DNA of 64,000 bases from Aalborgiella sp040079635 (GTDB lineage Bacteria > Pseudomonadota > Gammaproteobacteria > Burkholderiales > Burkholderiaceae_C), in NCBI GenBank assembly GCA_040079635.1, contig JBEBJY010000003.1, forward strand, positions 1-64,000. The letters are read 5' to 3'. Below the pieces are notes generated by a model. The model ran no database searches. It was not told the DNA's origin and saw nothing but the letters and a program-made list of their open reading frames with translations. Positions 47,096 through 55,892 of the stretch are shown piece by piece. A program made the position numbers and the translations under genes. The first letter of the stretch is position 1, and each line of letters begins with the position of its first letter.

Positions 47096-48859
47096 TTATT
47101 GACAGCTAAAATTTGCTGCTTCCTCAATACTACCATTGCCTTTATATTTTGCGACCGAGGGATAGGCACACAAAGGACGCGTACGTGTAGGCGACCACTC
47201 TTTTGGAAGTTCCGCATTCACGCCACCAGCATTGTCCACACCGCGAACTGACGCGACAATTGAGTCTGGTGCAACTCCCTGCTCTACCCATTTAACCAAT
47301 GGCGTTAGTGCATCAAATTGATCTGCTGCTGGCCCAGCGCTGCAATGACTCATACCTGGAACAGAAAAGTGGCGCACGATGTTGCCACTGTTTGGCACGT
47401 TGCTAGCTACCCGGTCAACCCAAGCGCGGGTGTCTAATTCTGAAAACACGGCATCGCTCACACCATGGTAAGTCAGCATCTTAGCGCCGCGTTTTTGCAG
47501 CGTACCCATGTAGCTTGGCTTGTCATAACCAACAGGACTCATGGTTTCATCTGAACTCGACGCAAAGCCGTTAGGTTTGCTGTAAATGGCTGCATGCAAT
47601 TCATCATAATTCTTATCAAATGCTTTGACAGTTCGCACATCGCCCGCAAAGATAAAACTGAGAGCGCCAGGGTCCAAAGCTTGTGCATTTTGATATTTCC
47701 AAGCCGCCCAGTTGGCCGCGCTGATACCCGCATCAAAGGGAAAATTTGCATAAAAGGGTTTGCCATCTGATGCTTTTCCACCGGCAAATACTTTAGCAAC
47801 GGTGGTCTTCTGCAAATTGCTTAAACATTTGCCATCGCGTCCTGCGGTGCAAGTCGGAACGTCACGAACAACATCAAATGCTTTTTGGCATGCAGCAACG
47901 TTTTGCACCAATCCGTCTTTTGCTCCATCCAGTGCATCGCACTTGTCCAAAATAGCATTCGCGACAATTTGGCGGTCTTGGGCGTTAAAGCCAAGGCTGA
48001 TATCTGGAAGTTTGACAGTAGGCGCAAAAGGATGAGTCAAACTAGATGATGCTAATGGTGTCTCAGGAGAGAGGTCTTTCCACTGTGCAGATCCCCACAC
48101 CTGTGCCAGAGCTGCTTGAGGCAAACGATAGCCAGGCGCACCGACTAAATAGCCATCGTATTGATCTGCATAACGAGATGCCGCGACCATGCTATGTCGC
48201 CCACCGTTCGAGCAACCACCAATATATGATCGATCCGGGGCTTTGCCGTAAGCCGCAACAATCAAACCTTTCGCCATAGGTGTTAACTTACCAACCGCGC
48301 CATACCCGTAGTTTTGTCTTGCCTCAGGGTCCGCACCGAATGACGGATTTTGACTACCGTTATGGCCAGCATCGGAGCTGATAACTGCAAACCCTTGATG
48401 CAACGCACCCGTCAACGGTCCGCCACCTAATGCACCAAGTGCTGGTTGTACAACGCCATCTAAACCGCCATTGACTTGGTGATAAAAGCGCCCGTTCCAT
48501 TGCGTTGGCAAGCGCATTTCAAAACCAATGGCGTAATCTTTACCGTCAACACCTTTGCGCTCATCCATGACACCCTTGACCAAGCAATGTTCTGGGGCAT
48601 CGTAGGCTGTTTTGGGTGCAGTAGGTGCGCCGCCCATGGCAACAGCACCAGCGGCGACTGGTACGCTGCTAGTGATGCGAAGTTTGTCGTATTTGAACTT
48701 TGCGATGATGTCAACGCAATTACCCGACATAGCTGCAGGCTTAGCAGCACTTAGAGGTAGTGATTGTGCGGCATCTTGCTGCCCACCTAAATGTGAGCAC
48801 GCTGAAAAGAGCGCCACACTGGCAACTCCTACTGAAAAAGTTGCTAGCGTGGCTTTCAT
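47096..48859 (-). CDS. Tannase/feruloyl esterase-family lipoprotein
   Basis: 587 residues, PF07519 type. Lipoprotein signal with lipobox Cys21 (LFSAC), so membrane-anchored in the periplasm or on the cell surface. Nucleophile Ser217 in YIGGCSNGGRHSMVAAS; DALDGAKDGLVQN is the calcium-binding-like loop; HGVSDAVFSELDT carries the acid and GMSHCSAGPAADQFDALTPL the His. The paired Cys next to Ser and His (CS-D-HC motif) is typical of the family. It would cleave hydroxycinnamate or gallate esters outside the cytoplasm, feeding the CoA ligase encoded in the same operon. Confidence 0.93.
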   Translation of the reverse strand: MKATLATFSVGVASVALFSACSHLGGQQDAAQSLPLSAAKPAAMSGNCVDIIAKFKYDKLRITSSVPVAAGAVAMGGAPTAPKTAYDAPEHCLVKGVMDERKGVDGKDYAIGFEMRLPTQWNGRFYHQVNGGLDGVVQPALGALGGGPLTGALHQGFAVISSDAGHNGSQNPSFGADPEARQNYGYGAVGKLTPMAKGLIVAAYGKAPDRSYIGGCSNGGRHSMVAASRYADQYDGYLVGAPGYRLPQAALAQVWGSAQWKDLSPETPLASSSLTHPFAPTVKLPDISLGFNAQDRQIVANAILDKCDALDGAKDGLVQNVAACQKAFDVVRDVPTCTAGRDGKCLSNLQKTTVAKVFAGGKASDGKPFYANFPFDAGISAANWAAWKYQNAQALDPGALSFIFAGDVRTVKAFDKNYDELHAAIYSKPNGFASSSDETMSPVGYDKPSYMGTLQKRGAKMLTYHGVSDAVFSELDTRAWVDRVASNVPNSGNIVRHFSVPGMSHCSAGPAADQFDALTPLVKWVEQGVAPDSIVASVRGVDNAGGVNAELPKEWSPTRTRPLCAYPSVAKYKGNGSIEEAANFSCQ

Positions 48860-48933
48860 TTACTTGTCTCCAAACTTAAAATTTTATTTATTCAATTTCT
48901 TTTACTAAATAGCCACTAGGTGCCTATTTGTGA

Positions 48934-49929
48934 TTACGCGTCAACTGTAAAACCAATACGCTTGATCAGCGGACCCCAGCGCTCTAACTCCACTTGCGAG
49001 CTCTTTAACTGCTCAGCTGGTGTGCCACCATAAGGAATCAAACCCACTACTTGGAATGAGTCCTGTACCGATTTGTCTTTCAACGCTGCGTTGATAGCTG
49101 CATTTGCAGCTGCCACGACGTTAGCTGGTGTTTTAGCTGGTGCGTAGAAACCGAACCATTCTTCCACTGTCAACTCTGGGAAACCTTGCTCAGCAAATGT
49201 TGCCACCTCTGGTACAAATGGTGAACGTGTCTTGCCTGAAGTTGCCAAAATACGCATCTTGCCAGCTTTGTGATTTGCCAAGAAGTCACCATGCGGTGTA
49301 ACCATGGCCGCAATTTGACCACCCACAACGTCTGTCACACCTGGCACAGAGCCACGGTATGGCACATGCTTCAAATCGACATTGTTATTCAAGCCCAACA
49401 ACGCGCCAATGAAGTGCGGAGTTGAACCGGCCGCAGGTGAGCCATAGCTGGCTTGTGCTGGATTAGCCTTCGCCCATGCCAAAAACTCTTTCACTGTTTT
49501 GACAGTTGCAGGAACCATTGGTCCCACAGCCAAACCATGGTGAATCATGGAGCTGGTTCCCACAGGAGTGAAATCTTCAAACGGCTTGTATTGCAAGTTT
49601 TTAAAGATGTGTGGGTACAGCGAAATGGCAGAAAACGGTGTCATTGCCAAGACTGAACCATCCGCAGGTGCACTCTTCAACAAATTCAAAGCGATTTGCC
49701 CACCAGCTCCTGGTTTACTGTCAATCACACCAGCATTTTTTGTGTAGCCAGAGCCTGCAAATTTTTCTGCCACGCGACGTGCGCAAATGTCACCTGCGCT
49801 ACCTGGTGGAAAGCCATAGAGCACTTTGACTTGCTCTATCGGCATAGCAGATTGCGCAAAGGCTGATGGGTTTAAAGCAGCCGTGATGGCCGCGACCATA
49901 CTGGCTTGGGTAAAAATTCTACGATCCAT
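48934..49929 (-). CDS. Bug-family (TctC) periplasmic solute-binding protein
   Basis: 331 residues with signal peptide (MDRRIFTQASMVAAITAALN to about FAQ). VKVLYGFPPGSAGDICARRV is a variant of the usual VPFPPGG block; GAGGQIALNLLKSAPADGSV, SYGSPAAGSTPHFIGALLGL and PYRGSVPGVTDVVGGQIAAM follow. In the same operon as the tannase and CoA ligase, so a hydroxycinnamate or its ester is a possible ligand. No membrane transporter subunits are nearby. Confidence 0.92.
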   Translation of the reverse strand: MDRRIFTQASMVAAITAALNPSAFAQSAMPIEQVKVLYGFPPGSAGDICARRVAEKFAGSGYTKNAGVIDSKPGAGGQIALNLLKSAPADGSVLAMTPFSAISLYPHIFKNLQYKPFEDFTPVGTSSMIHHGLAVGPMVPATVKTVKEFLAWAKANPAQASYGSPAAGSTPHFIGALLGLNNNVDLKHVPYRGSVPGVTDVVGGQIAAMVTPHGDFLANHKAGKMRILATSGKTRSPFVPEVATFAEQGFPELTVEEWFGFYAPAKTPANVVAAANAAINAALKDKSVQDSFQVVGLIPYGGTPAEQLKSSQVELERWGPLIKRIGFTVDA

Positions 49930-49982
49930 GCTGAGTCTCCTTTAGTTAACAAAAAAATAAAACTGAAAACAATAATTTGAAA

Positions 49983-51878
49983 TCAGGGTTTGAGAATATT
50001 TAACGCTGTATCTGCATAAAGCGATGACACCAATTCTGCTCGCTCCTTCAAAACCGCTCGCTGGTTGATACTGCCTTTGTCGGTAATCTCACCCTTGTCA
50101 ATATTTGGCGGCTCAGTCAAGACAACTGCTCGCGCTACTCGACTAGCAGAACCAGTAGCTGACTTTGCCAATTCTGTGATCATGGCAGCCATGGCAGATT
50201 GCATTTTTTCGTGTTGAGCAATATCGCGCATCGTTGCACTATCAGGCAAACCAAATGCTTTTCTACACGGTATGAGTGCAGGAATAATCAATGCGCCCAC
50301 CTCTTTTTCATTCAAACCGGTGATCACGACATCTTGAATATAGGGCGCACCTGCGGCTGTGATTTTGGCGCGCATGGGGCCTACGCTGACAAAAGTTCCA
50401 GTGGAAAGCTTGAAGTCTTCCGCAATACGCCCATCAAACTTCAAACCTTTGTGATGGTCTGCTTCGTCAATCCATTTCACGGCATCACCTGTGCAGAAAA
50501 AACCTTCTTCATCAAAGCACTCGTTTGTGGCTTCTGAGTTTCGCCAATAGCCAGGCGTGATGTTCGGCCCCTTGTAGCGTACCTCCACCTTATCGCCGCA
50601 AGGTACAAGTTTCAATGTCAAACCCGAACATGGCAAACCTAAATCACCAGACTTCACGTTTGGATTGGTGACAAAAAGTCCAAATGGAGAGCTTTCCGTC
50701 ATACCCAAACCAGTCGTCATGACGATACGATGACCGATTTCTTTTTCAGCACTTTCAAACAGACTATCCCAGATGGGCTGCGCCAGCGATGCCCCCGCGT
50801 AAAAAAACATTCTGCAACGTGACAGCAATGATTTACGCAACTGCCTACCATCTTCGTCATCCACTTTCATGGCTGCAGCGACGTATTCAAAACCTGTTGG
50901 TACGTTCAAATACATGGTAGGTGAAATTTCACGCAGATTCTTCAAAGTCTCGCCAATCAACGCGGGCACAGGCTTGCCATCGTCAATGTACATCGTGCCG
51001 CCGTGGTGCAAAATCAAATTAAAGTCATGGTTACCACCAAAAGTATGATTCCACGGCGTCCAATCAACCAACACCAAAGGGTCTTCAGCCATGGCAGGAA
51101 TGGATTGGCTGATTTGCTGCACATTGGCGCAAATCATTTTTTGTGTATTGATAACGCCTTTTGGCAATTTGGTTGAGCCACTGGTGAACAAAAACTTAAC
51201 CACAGTATCATGCCCAGTAGCAGCAACAGCCTGCGCCACTTGTGGTGTAATTTCAGTTGACAAGAGGTCGTTAAAATTAATGCACTTTTTGACTGTAGCC
51301 TGCGTATTTATTGCCTGATTAGCTATATTATTTGCAGCAAAAACCATGTCTGATTTTCCTACAAAAGCTATGGCTTTGGCGTATTTTTCTGCATCACTGG
51401 CATACACAAAACCAGGTGTGATGGTGTCAAAAATATGTTTGAGCTTTTCAAAATCTTGGCTGAGCAAACTATACGCAGTAGATACGCTGCAATAAGGCAC
51501 GCCCACAGTTATAGCCGCGATTGCAATAAGTGCATGCTCCAAGCTGTTTTCGCTCAAAATTGCAACGGGTCGATCAACACTTAAACCCATATCGAGCAAA
51601 GATTGACCGATACGCTGAGCTTTGTCCCAAGCTTGTGCGTAACTGATATGCACCCATTCACGCGTCACAGGGTCACGTCTAGCCATCCACGTGCGGTCTG
51701 GTCGGTGCTTTGCCCAGTGAATGAGTCGATCTGTCAATCGCGTTTCATACGGTTCTAAATCATTTTCAGCGCGAAGGTAGGTGTTATCACCAACTTTAGA
51801 AACAACAGCACGCGTCACGCCATACTTAAAGTCGCGGTAGATGGGTTGTTTAGGTTGTGATGAAGATGTTGTCGTCAT
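49983..51878 (-). CDS. fcs: Feruloyl-CoA synthetase-like acyl-CoA synthetase, with an in-frame repeat
   Basis: 631 residues, ANL superfamily. N-terminal IYRDFKYGVTRAVVSKVGDN, ATP motif KFLFTSGSTKLPKGVINTQK, DWTPWNHTFGGNHDFNLILH, MTTGLGMTESSPFGLF and YWRNSEATNECFDEEGFFCT, as in the feruloyl-CoA synthase group. Length and blocks set it apart from the shorter fatty-acid ligases. The adjacent tannase and crotonase support ferulate/p-coumarate activation. Residues about 180-195 (NNIANQAINTQATV) are encoded by a 45-bp dispersed element. The last part departs from the standard GK motif: RDKGEITDKGSINQRAVL holds the lysines. Confidence 0.87.
   Translation of the reverse strand: MTTTSSSQPKQPIYRDFKYGVTRAVVSKVGDNTYLRAENDLEPYETRLTDRLIHWAKHRPDRTWMARRDPVTREWVHISYAQAWDKAQRIGQSLLDMGLSVDRPVAILSENSLEHALIAIAAITVGVPYCSVSTAYSLLSQDFEKLKHIFDTITPGFVYASDAEKYAKAIAFVGKSDMVFAANNIANQAINTQATVKKCINFNDLLSTEITPQVAQAVAATGHDTVVKFLFTSGSTKLPKGVINTQKMICANVQQISQSIPAMAEDPLVLVDWTPWNHTFGGNHDFNLILHHGGTMYIDDGKPVPALIGETLKNLREISPTMYLNVPTGFEYVAAAMKVDDEDGRQLRKSLLSRCRMFFYAGASLAQPIWDSLFESAEKEIGHRIVMTTGLGMTESSPFGLFVTNPNVKSGDLGLPCSGLTLKLVPCGDKVEVRYKGPNITPGYWRNSEATNECFDEEGFFCTGDAVKWIDEADHHKGLKFDGRIAEDFKLSTGTFVSVGPMRAKITAAGAPYIQDVVITGLNEKEVGALIIPALIPCRKAFGLPDSATMRDIAQHEKMQSAMAAMITELAKSATGSASRVARAVVLTEPPNIDKGEITDKGSINQRAVLKERAELVSSLYADTALNILKP
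51293..51338 (-). repeat. 45-bp dispersed element inside the feruloyl-CoA synthetase-like gene
   Basis: Gene strand: GCTGCAAATAATATAGCTAA, then TCAGGCAATAAATACGCAGG. Encodes ANNIANQAINTQA. One core change. Confidence 0.92.
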
Positions 51879-51950
51879 TGCCGTAGTTCAATCATGAATG
51901 AGTCACGTCGCTATTAAATGTCACTATTCCAGAAATTATTCTTCGAGTAG

Positions 51951-52748
51951 TTATTCCACTTTGACTTTGCCAGCTTTGCCATCCAAAAATGCTTTCACGC
52001 GCGCTTTTGCTTCAGGAGCGCTTTGGGCAATCGCCGCCATCATAGATTCAGTGAAAAAGCCGTGGTCTGCGTTTTGTTCTGCGATACGAGGCAGTGCATG
52101 CATCAACGCGTAATTGGTCAAAGGTGCGTTTTGCGCAATACGCTTGGCAATTTCCATGGCTTTTTCAAAAGCTTGCCCTTTAGGAACCAAATATTGCGCC
52201 AAGCCAACTTTTTCGCCCTCAACCGCGTTATATACACGGCCTGTAAACATCATGTCAGCCATGCGTGCCGCACCAATCAATTTTGGAATACGCACCGAGC
52301 CGCCGCCGCCTACAAAAATGCCACGGCTGCCCTCTGGCAGTGCATAAAAAGTGGTTTCATCTGCCACGCGAATATGGCATGTCGTCGCTAGCTCCAAGCC
52401 GCCGCCCACCACCGCACCGTGTAATGCGGCTACTACGGGCACGGGGCCGAATTGCACTTTATCAAGTGCCACAGTCCAACTGCGTGAATGCATCAAGCCT
52501 TGACCCGCATCGCGTTCTTGCAGTTCGCTCAAATCAAGCCCAGCGCAAAAGTGATCGCCCTCGCCTGCAAGGACTGCAGCACGGACTGTACTGGGGAGAT
52601 TTTCGAATACGTTTTTGATCGCAGCCATCAAACCATCGTTGATGGCATTACGCTTGCTTGGGCGCGTCAAACGAATCACAGCAATTTCTTGCGAGTCGCC
52701 AGTGATTTCTAAAGATATCAAATCGGTGGTTGCTTTATGGTTGGTCAT
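51951..52748 (-). CDS. Enoyl-CoA hydratase/isomerase (crotonase) of the hydroxycinnamate operon
   Basis: 265 residues: IRLTRPSKRNAINDGLMAAI, LAGEGDHFCAGLDLSELQER (oxyanion hole), AALHGAVVGGGLELATTCHI and LPEGSRGIFVGGGGSVRIPK. It lacks the substrate-tyrosine block of the classical hydroxycinnamoyl-CoA hydratase-lyase that I would expect, so it might act in a beta-oxidative side-chain route instead. First gene of the leftward operon; 72 nt separate it from the CoA ligase. Confidence 0.88.
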   Translation of the reverse strand: MTNHKATTDLISLEITGDSQEIAVIRLTRPSKRNAINDGLMAAIKNVFENLPSTVRAAVLAGEGDHFCAGLDLSELQERDAGQGLMHSRSWTVALDKVQFGPVPVVAALHGAVVGGGLELATTCHIRVADETTFYALPEGSRGIFVGGGGSVRIPKLIGAARMADMMFTGRVYNAVEGEKVGLAQYLVPKGQAFEKAMEIAKRIAQNAPLTNYALMHALPRIAEQNADHGFFTESMMAAIAQSAPEAKARVKAFLDGKAGKVKVE

Positions 52749-52841
52749 GGTTTAAGTTGCAGACTTAGTTGTATTGTTAGTTGTATTCTGTAGGTATCAC
52801 TGAAAAATCTTGTGCTACTTTTAAATTTCTTGCATAATCGA

Positions 52842-52862
52842 ATTATGGTTATGTTTCATAAT
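52842..52862. promoter_or_regulatory. Candidate operator palindrome between the crotonase and amidohydrolase genes
   Basis: ATTATG, 9 nt, CATAAT, an inverted repeat in the 205-nt divergent gap 52749-52953. A second TGCATAAT lies just left of it (52831-52838). It could bind the MarR regulator of the leftward operon or a regulator of the rightward operon. The A/T-rich arms make chance possible. Confidence 0.4.
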
Positions 52863-52953
52863 CAATTCAAGCCAATTTTGCACAGATTTATAAGTGTTTA
52901 CCCTAGATCTTGTTTAACTTTTCGTCTGCTTACTCATCTTTTAAGGAGCTTTC

Positions 52954-53817
52954 ATGGATCATAAAAACCTAGTCGCCATCGACATTCATACTCATGCTGA
53001 AGTAAGTTGCTGGAATCCGTTTGACAATTACGGCGAAGAGTACGACAAGGCTGCCGACAAGTACTTTAAAAATGGAAAGCGCCCAACTATTGCAGAAACC
53101 ATCGCCTACTACCGCGAACGCAAAATCGGTTTGATCATGTTCACCGTGGACGCAGAATCAAAAATGGGACGCCGCCGCATCCCCAACGAAGAAATCGCTG
53201 AAGCTGCGAAGAACAATTCAGACATGATGATGGCCTTTGCCAGCATAGACCCGCACAAAGGGAAAATGGGCGCGCGAGAGGCACGACGTTTGATTGAAGA
53301 ATTTGGCGTCAAAGGCTTCAAATTTCACCCTACCGTACAAGGCTATCACCCTTACGACCGCATGGCTTGGCCGATTTATGAAGTGATTGCTGAGCACAAA
53401 TTGCCCGCCATTTTCCACACCGGCCACAGCGGCATTGGTAGCGGCATGCGCTGCGGTGGCGGCTTGAAGTTGGAATACAGCAACCCTATGCACTTGGATG
53501 ATGTGGCGATCGACTTCCCCGACATGCAAATCGTCATGGCGCACCCCAGCTTTCCGTGGCAAGACGAGGCATTGAGTGTAGCGACGCACAAGCCGAACGT
53601 TTGGATTGACCTCTCAGGCTGGAGCCCAAAATACTTCCCCAAGCAATTAGTGCAATACGCCAATACGCTCTTGAAAGACCGCATTTTGTTCGGTTCCGAC
53701 TATCCACTCATCACGCCAGACCGCTGGATGAAAGACTTTGAAGAAGCGGGTTTCAAGCCTGAAGTGATGCCCGGTATTCTGAAAGATAATGCGGTTAGAT
53801 TGCTAGGGCTGAAGTAA
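52954..53817 (+). CDS. Amidohydrolase-2 family protein (TIM-barrel metal hydrolase)
   Basis: 287 residues. AIDIHTHAEVSCWNPFDNYG (metal HxH), FKFHPTVQGYHPYDRMAWPI, AIFHTGHSGIGSGMRCGGGL, IVMAHPSFPWQDEAL and FGSDYPLITPDRWMKDFEEA are the PF04909 blocks (ACMSD/OMA-hydratase group). GGAG precedes the ATG. Whether it belongs with the tetronate genes that follow (74 nt gap) or with aromatic ring-cleavage products is open; the family includes decarboxylases and lactone or oxalomesaconate hydratases. Confidence 0.9.
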   Translation: MDHKNLVAIDIHTHAEVSCWNPFDNYGEEYDKAADKYFKNGKRPTIAETIAYYRERKIGLIMFTVDAESKMGRRRIPNEEIAEAAKNNSDMMMAFASIDPHKGKMGAREARRLIEEFGVKGFKFHPTVQGYHPYDRMAWPIYEVIAEHKLPAIFHTGHSGIGSGMRCGGGLKLEYSNPMHLDDVAIDFPDMQIVMAHPSFPWQDEALSVATHKPNVWIDLSGWSPKYFPKQLVQYANTLLKDRILFGSDYPLITPDRWMKDFEEAGFKPEVMPGILKDNAVRLLGLK

Positions 53818-53891
53818 ACCCTGCGACAAGTATTTACCTAAATACAGGGGTATTTTGATCATCTGCCAAAGTTCAAAGGTATGATGATCAC

Positions 53892-54806
53892 ATGAATACA
53901 CCAAAATCTCAATCTTCAGTTGGCGTCATTGGTTTAGGCGCTATGGGCAACGGCATGGCGCAATCCGTGCGTCGCGCGGGCTATTCGCCCTTTGTATTCG
54001 ACGTTCGCGCAGAAGCTGCGCAAGCCTTCGCAAAAGACGGCGGCACTGCTTGCGCATCGCTGGCTGATATGGGCAAAAACTGCGACGTGGTGGTTTCTGT
54101 GGTGGTCAACGCTGCTCAAACAGAATCGGTGTTATTTGGTAACTCTGGGCAAGGCGGTTGCGCTGCATCTATGAAACCAGGCAGCGTGTTTGTGATGTGC
54201 TCAACAGTTGACCCCAATTGGTCAGTGGCGCTTGAGGCGCGTCTAGCTGCACTAGGCATTTTGTATATTGACGCCCCAATCTCTGGCGGCGCAGCCAAAG
54301 CCGCCAGCGGTCAAATGACCATGATGACCGCAGGCAAACCCGAAGCTTATGCAATTGCAGAACCCTTCTTAAACGCCATGGCTGCCAAAGTTTACAAACT
54401 TGGCGACAGCGCGGGTGCGGGTAGTAAAGTCAAAATCATCAACCAATTACTCGCAGGCGTGCACATCGCCGCCGCTGCCGAAGCCATGGCGCTAGGCTTG
54501 CGTGAGGGTGTTGATCCAGACGCTTTGTACGAAGTCATCACCAACAGCGCTGGTAACAGCTGGATGTTCGAAAACCGCATGGCGCATGTGCTTGCGGCGG
54601 ATTACACGCCCTTGTCTGCCGTCGATATTTTTGTCAAGGACTTAGGAATAGTTTTAGACATGGCGCGTGCGACCAAGTTTCCACTACCACTGTCCAGCAC
54701 GGCACACCAGATGTTTATGCAAGCCTCAACTGCTGGCTTTGCTAAAGAAGACGATAGCGCCGTGATCAAAATTTTTCCAGGCATCGAATTGCCCAAGAAA
54801 AAATAG
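53892..54806 (+). CDS. ltnD: L-threonate dehydrogenase-like beta-hydroxyacid dehydrogenase LtnD
   Basis: 304 residues. NAD motif GVIGLGAMGNGMAQSVRRAG, YIDAPISGGAAKAASGQMTM, and the catalytic-lysine helix KVKIINQLLAGVHIAAAAEA. The family also holds 3-hydroxyisobutyrate and tartronate-semialdehyde reductases; LtnD is chosen from the following denD-otnK-otnI genes. Oxidises L-threonate to 2-oxo-tetronate. Confidence 0.87.
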   Translation: MNTPKSQSSVGVIGLGAMGNGMAQSVRRAGYSPFVFDVRAEAAQAFAKDGGTACASLADMGKNCDVVVSVVVNAAQTESVLFGNSGQGGCAASMKPGSVFVMCSTVDPNWSVALEARLAALGILYIDAPISGGAAKAASGQMTMMTAGKPEAYAIAEPFLNAMAAKVYKLGDSAGAGSKVKIINQLLAGVHIAAAAEAMALGLREGVDPDALYEVITNSAGNSWMFENRMAHVLAADYTPLSAVDIFVKDLGIVLDMARATKFPLPLSSTAHQMFMQASTAGFAKEDDSAVIKIFPGIELPKKK

Positions 54807-54852
54807 TCACAAGATTTTCAGCAAGCAATCACTATAAAGCGAAAGACAAATC

Positions 54853-55866
54853 ATGCATATTTTGATCACTGGCGGTGCAGGTTTTGTTGGCGTACGACTC
54901 GCCCGCACTTTGTTAGCGCAGGGTTCACTCGCCTTGAACGGCGCTGCACCACAAAAAATTCAAACCATCACTTTGGCTGACCGAGTCGCAGCGCCAGCTG
55001 ATTTGCTGGCTGATGCTCGCATCGTGTCACTTGTAGGTGATTTGAACGATTTGCTCAGTCAACAAAAACTACCGACGGCACAAACCCATGTCGTTTTTCA
55101 CCTCGCAGCAGCCGTCAGTGGCGAATGCGAAGCTGATTTTGACCTAGGCATGCGCAGCAATTACGAAGCGACACGCTCTTTGCTCGAAGCGTGCCGAGCA
55201 CTCAAAACCAAACCGACATTAGTCTTCGCTAGTTCATTGGCCGTGTTTGGCAAAGTTCCTGGCTTCCCCATGCCTGCACTTATTGAAGACGACACTTTGC
55301 CCACACCGCAAAGCAGCTACGGCACGCAAAAGTTAATCGGTGAAAATTTGGTAGCCGATTTTGGCCGCAAAGGCTTCATCATCGCCCGAAGTGTGCGGTT
55401 GATGACCGTCAGCGTACGCGCTGGCAAGCCCAACGGCGCAGCTTCAGGCTTTTTGAGCGGCATGATTCGTGAGCCGCTGTCTGGCCTCAAAGCCGCTTGC
55501 CCAGTGTCGGCGGACACCTTGATCGCTTTGTCTTCCCCAGCCCGCACCGTAGAAGGCATCATCCGCGCTGCTGAAGTCACCAGCGAAGCGTGGGGGCCTT
55601 TAAAAGCTGTGAACTTACCTGCGTTGTGCACCAGCGTGGGCGACATGGCAGCAGCACTTGAGCGCGTTGCTGGTAAAGCCGCAACAGATTTGCTGGATTG
55701 GACACCCGACCCCGCCATCTTGAAACTGGTAGAAACTTGGCCAGGCGTTGTCTCGTCCAGCCGCGCCAACAAGCTCGGCCTGCAGGCTGATACTGATTAC
55801 GAAAAAATTATTCGCAACTACATCCGCGAAAATCCTGAAGCGATCAAGCTCAAAATCAATCCATAA
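54853..55866 (+). CDS. denD: D-erythronate dehydrogenase DenD (NAD-dependent epimerase/dehydratase family)
   Basis: 337 residues. Rossmann start MHILITGGAGFVGVRLARTL, VFHLAAAVSGECEADFDLGM, VFASSLAVFGKVPGFPMPAL and the Tyr-x3-Lys pair in SSYGTQKLIGENLVADFGRK. DenD oxidises D-erythronate to 3-oxo-tetronate, the substrate of OtnK, which is the next gene (26 nt). Confidence 0.88.
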   Translation: MHILITGGAGFVGVRLARTLLAQGSLALNGAAPQKIQTITLADRVAAPADLLADARIVSLVGDLNDLLSQQKLPTAQTHVVFHLAAAVSGECEADFDLGMRSNYEATRSLLEACRALKTKPTLVFASSLAVFGKVPGFPMPALIEDDTLPTPQSSYGTQKLIGENLVADFGRKGFIIARSVRLMTVSVRAGKPNGAASGFLSGMIREPLSGLKAACPVSADTLIALSSPARTVEGIIRAAEVTSEAWGPLKAVNLPALCTSVGDMAAALERVAGKAATDLLDWTPDPAILKLVETWPGVVSSSRANKLGLQADTDYEKIIRNYIRENPEAIKLKINP

Positions 55867-55892
55867 GCAATTAAACTGGTTTTAGGAACAAC

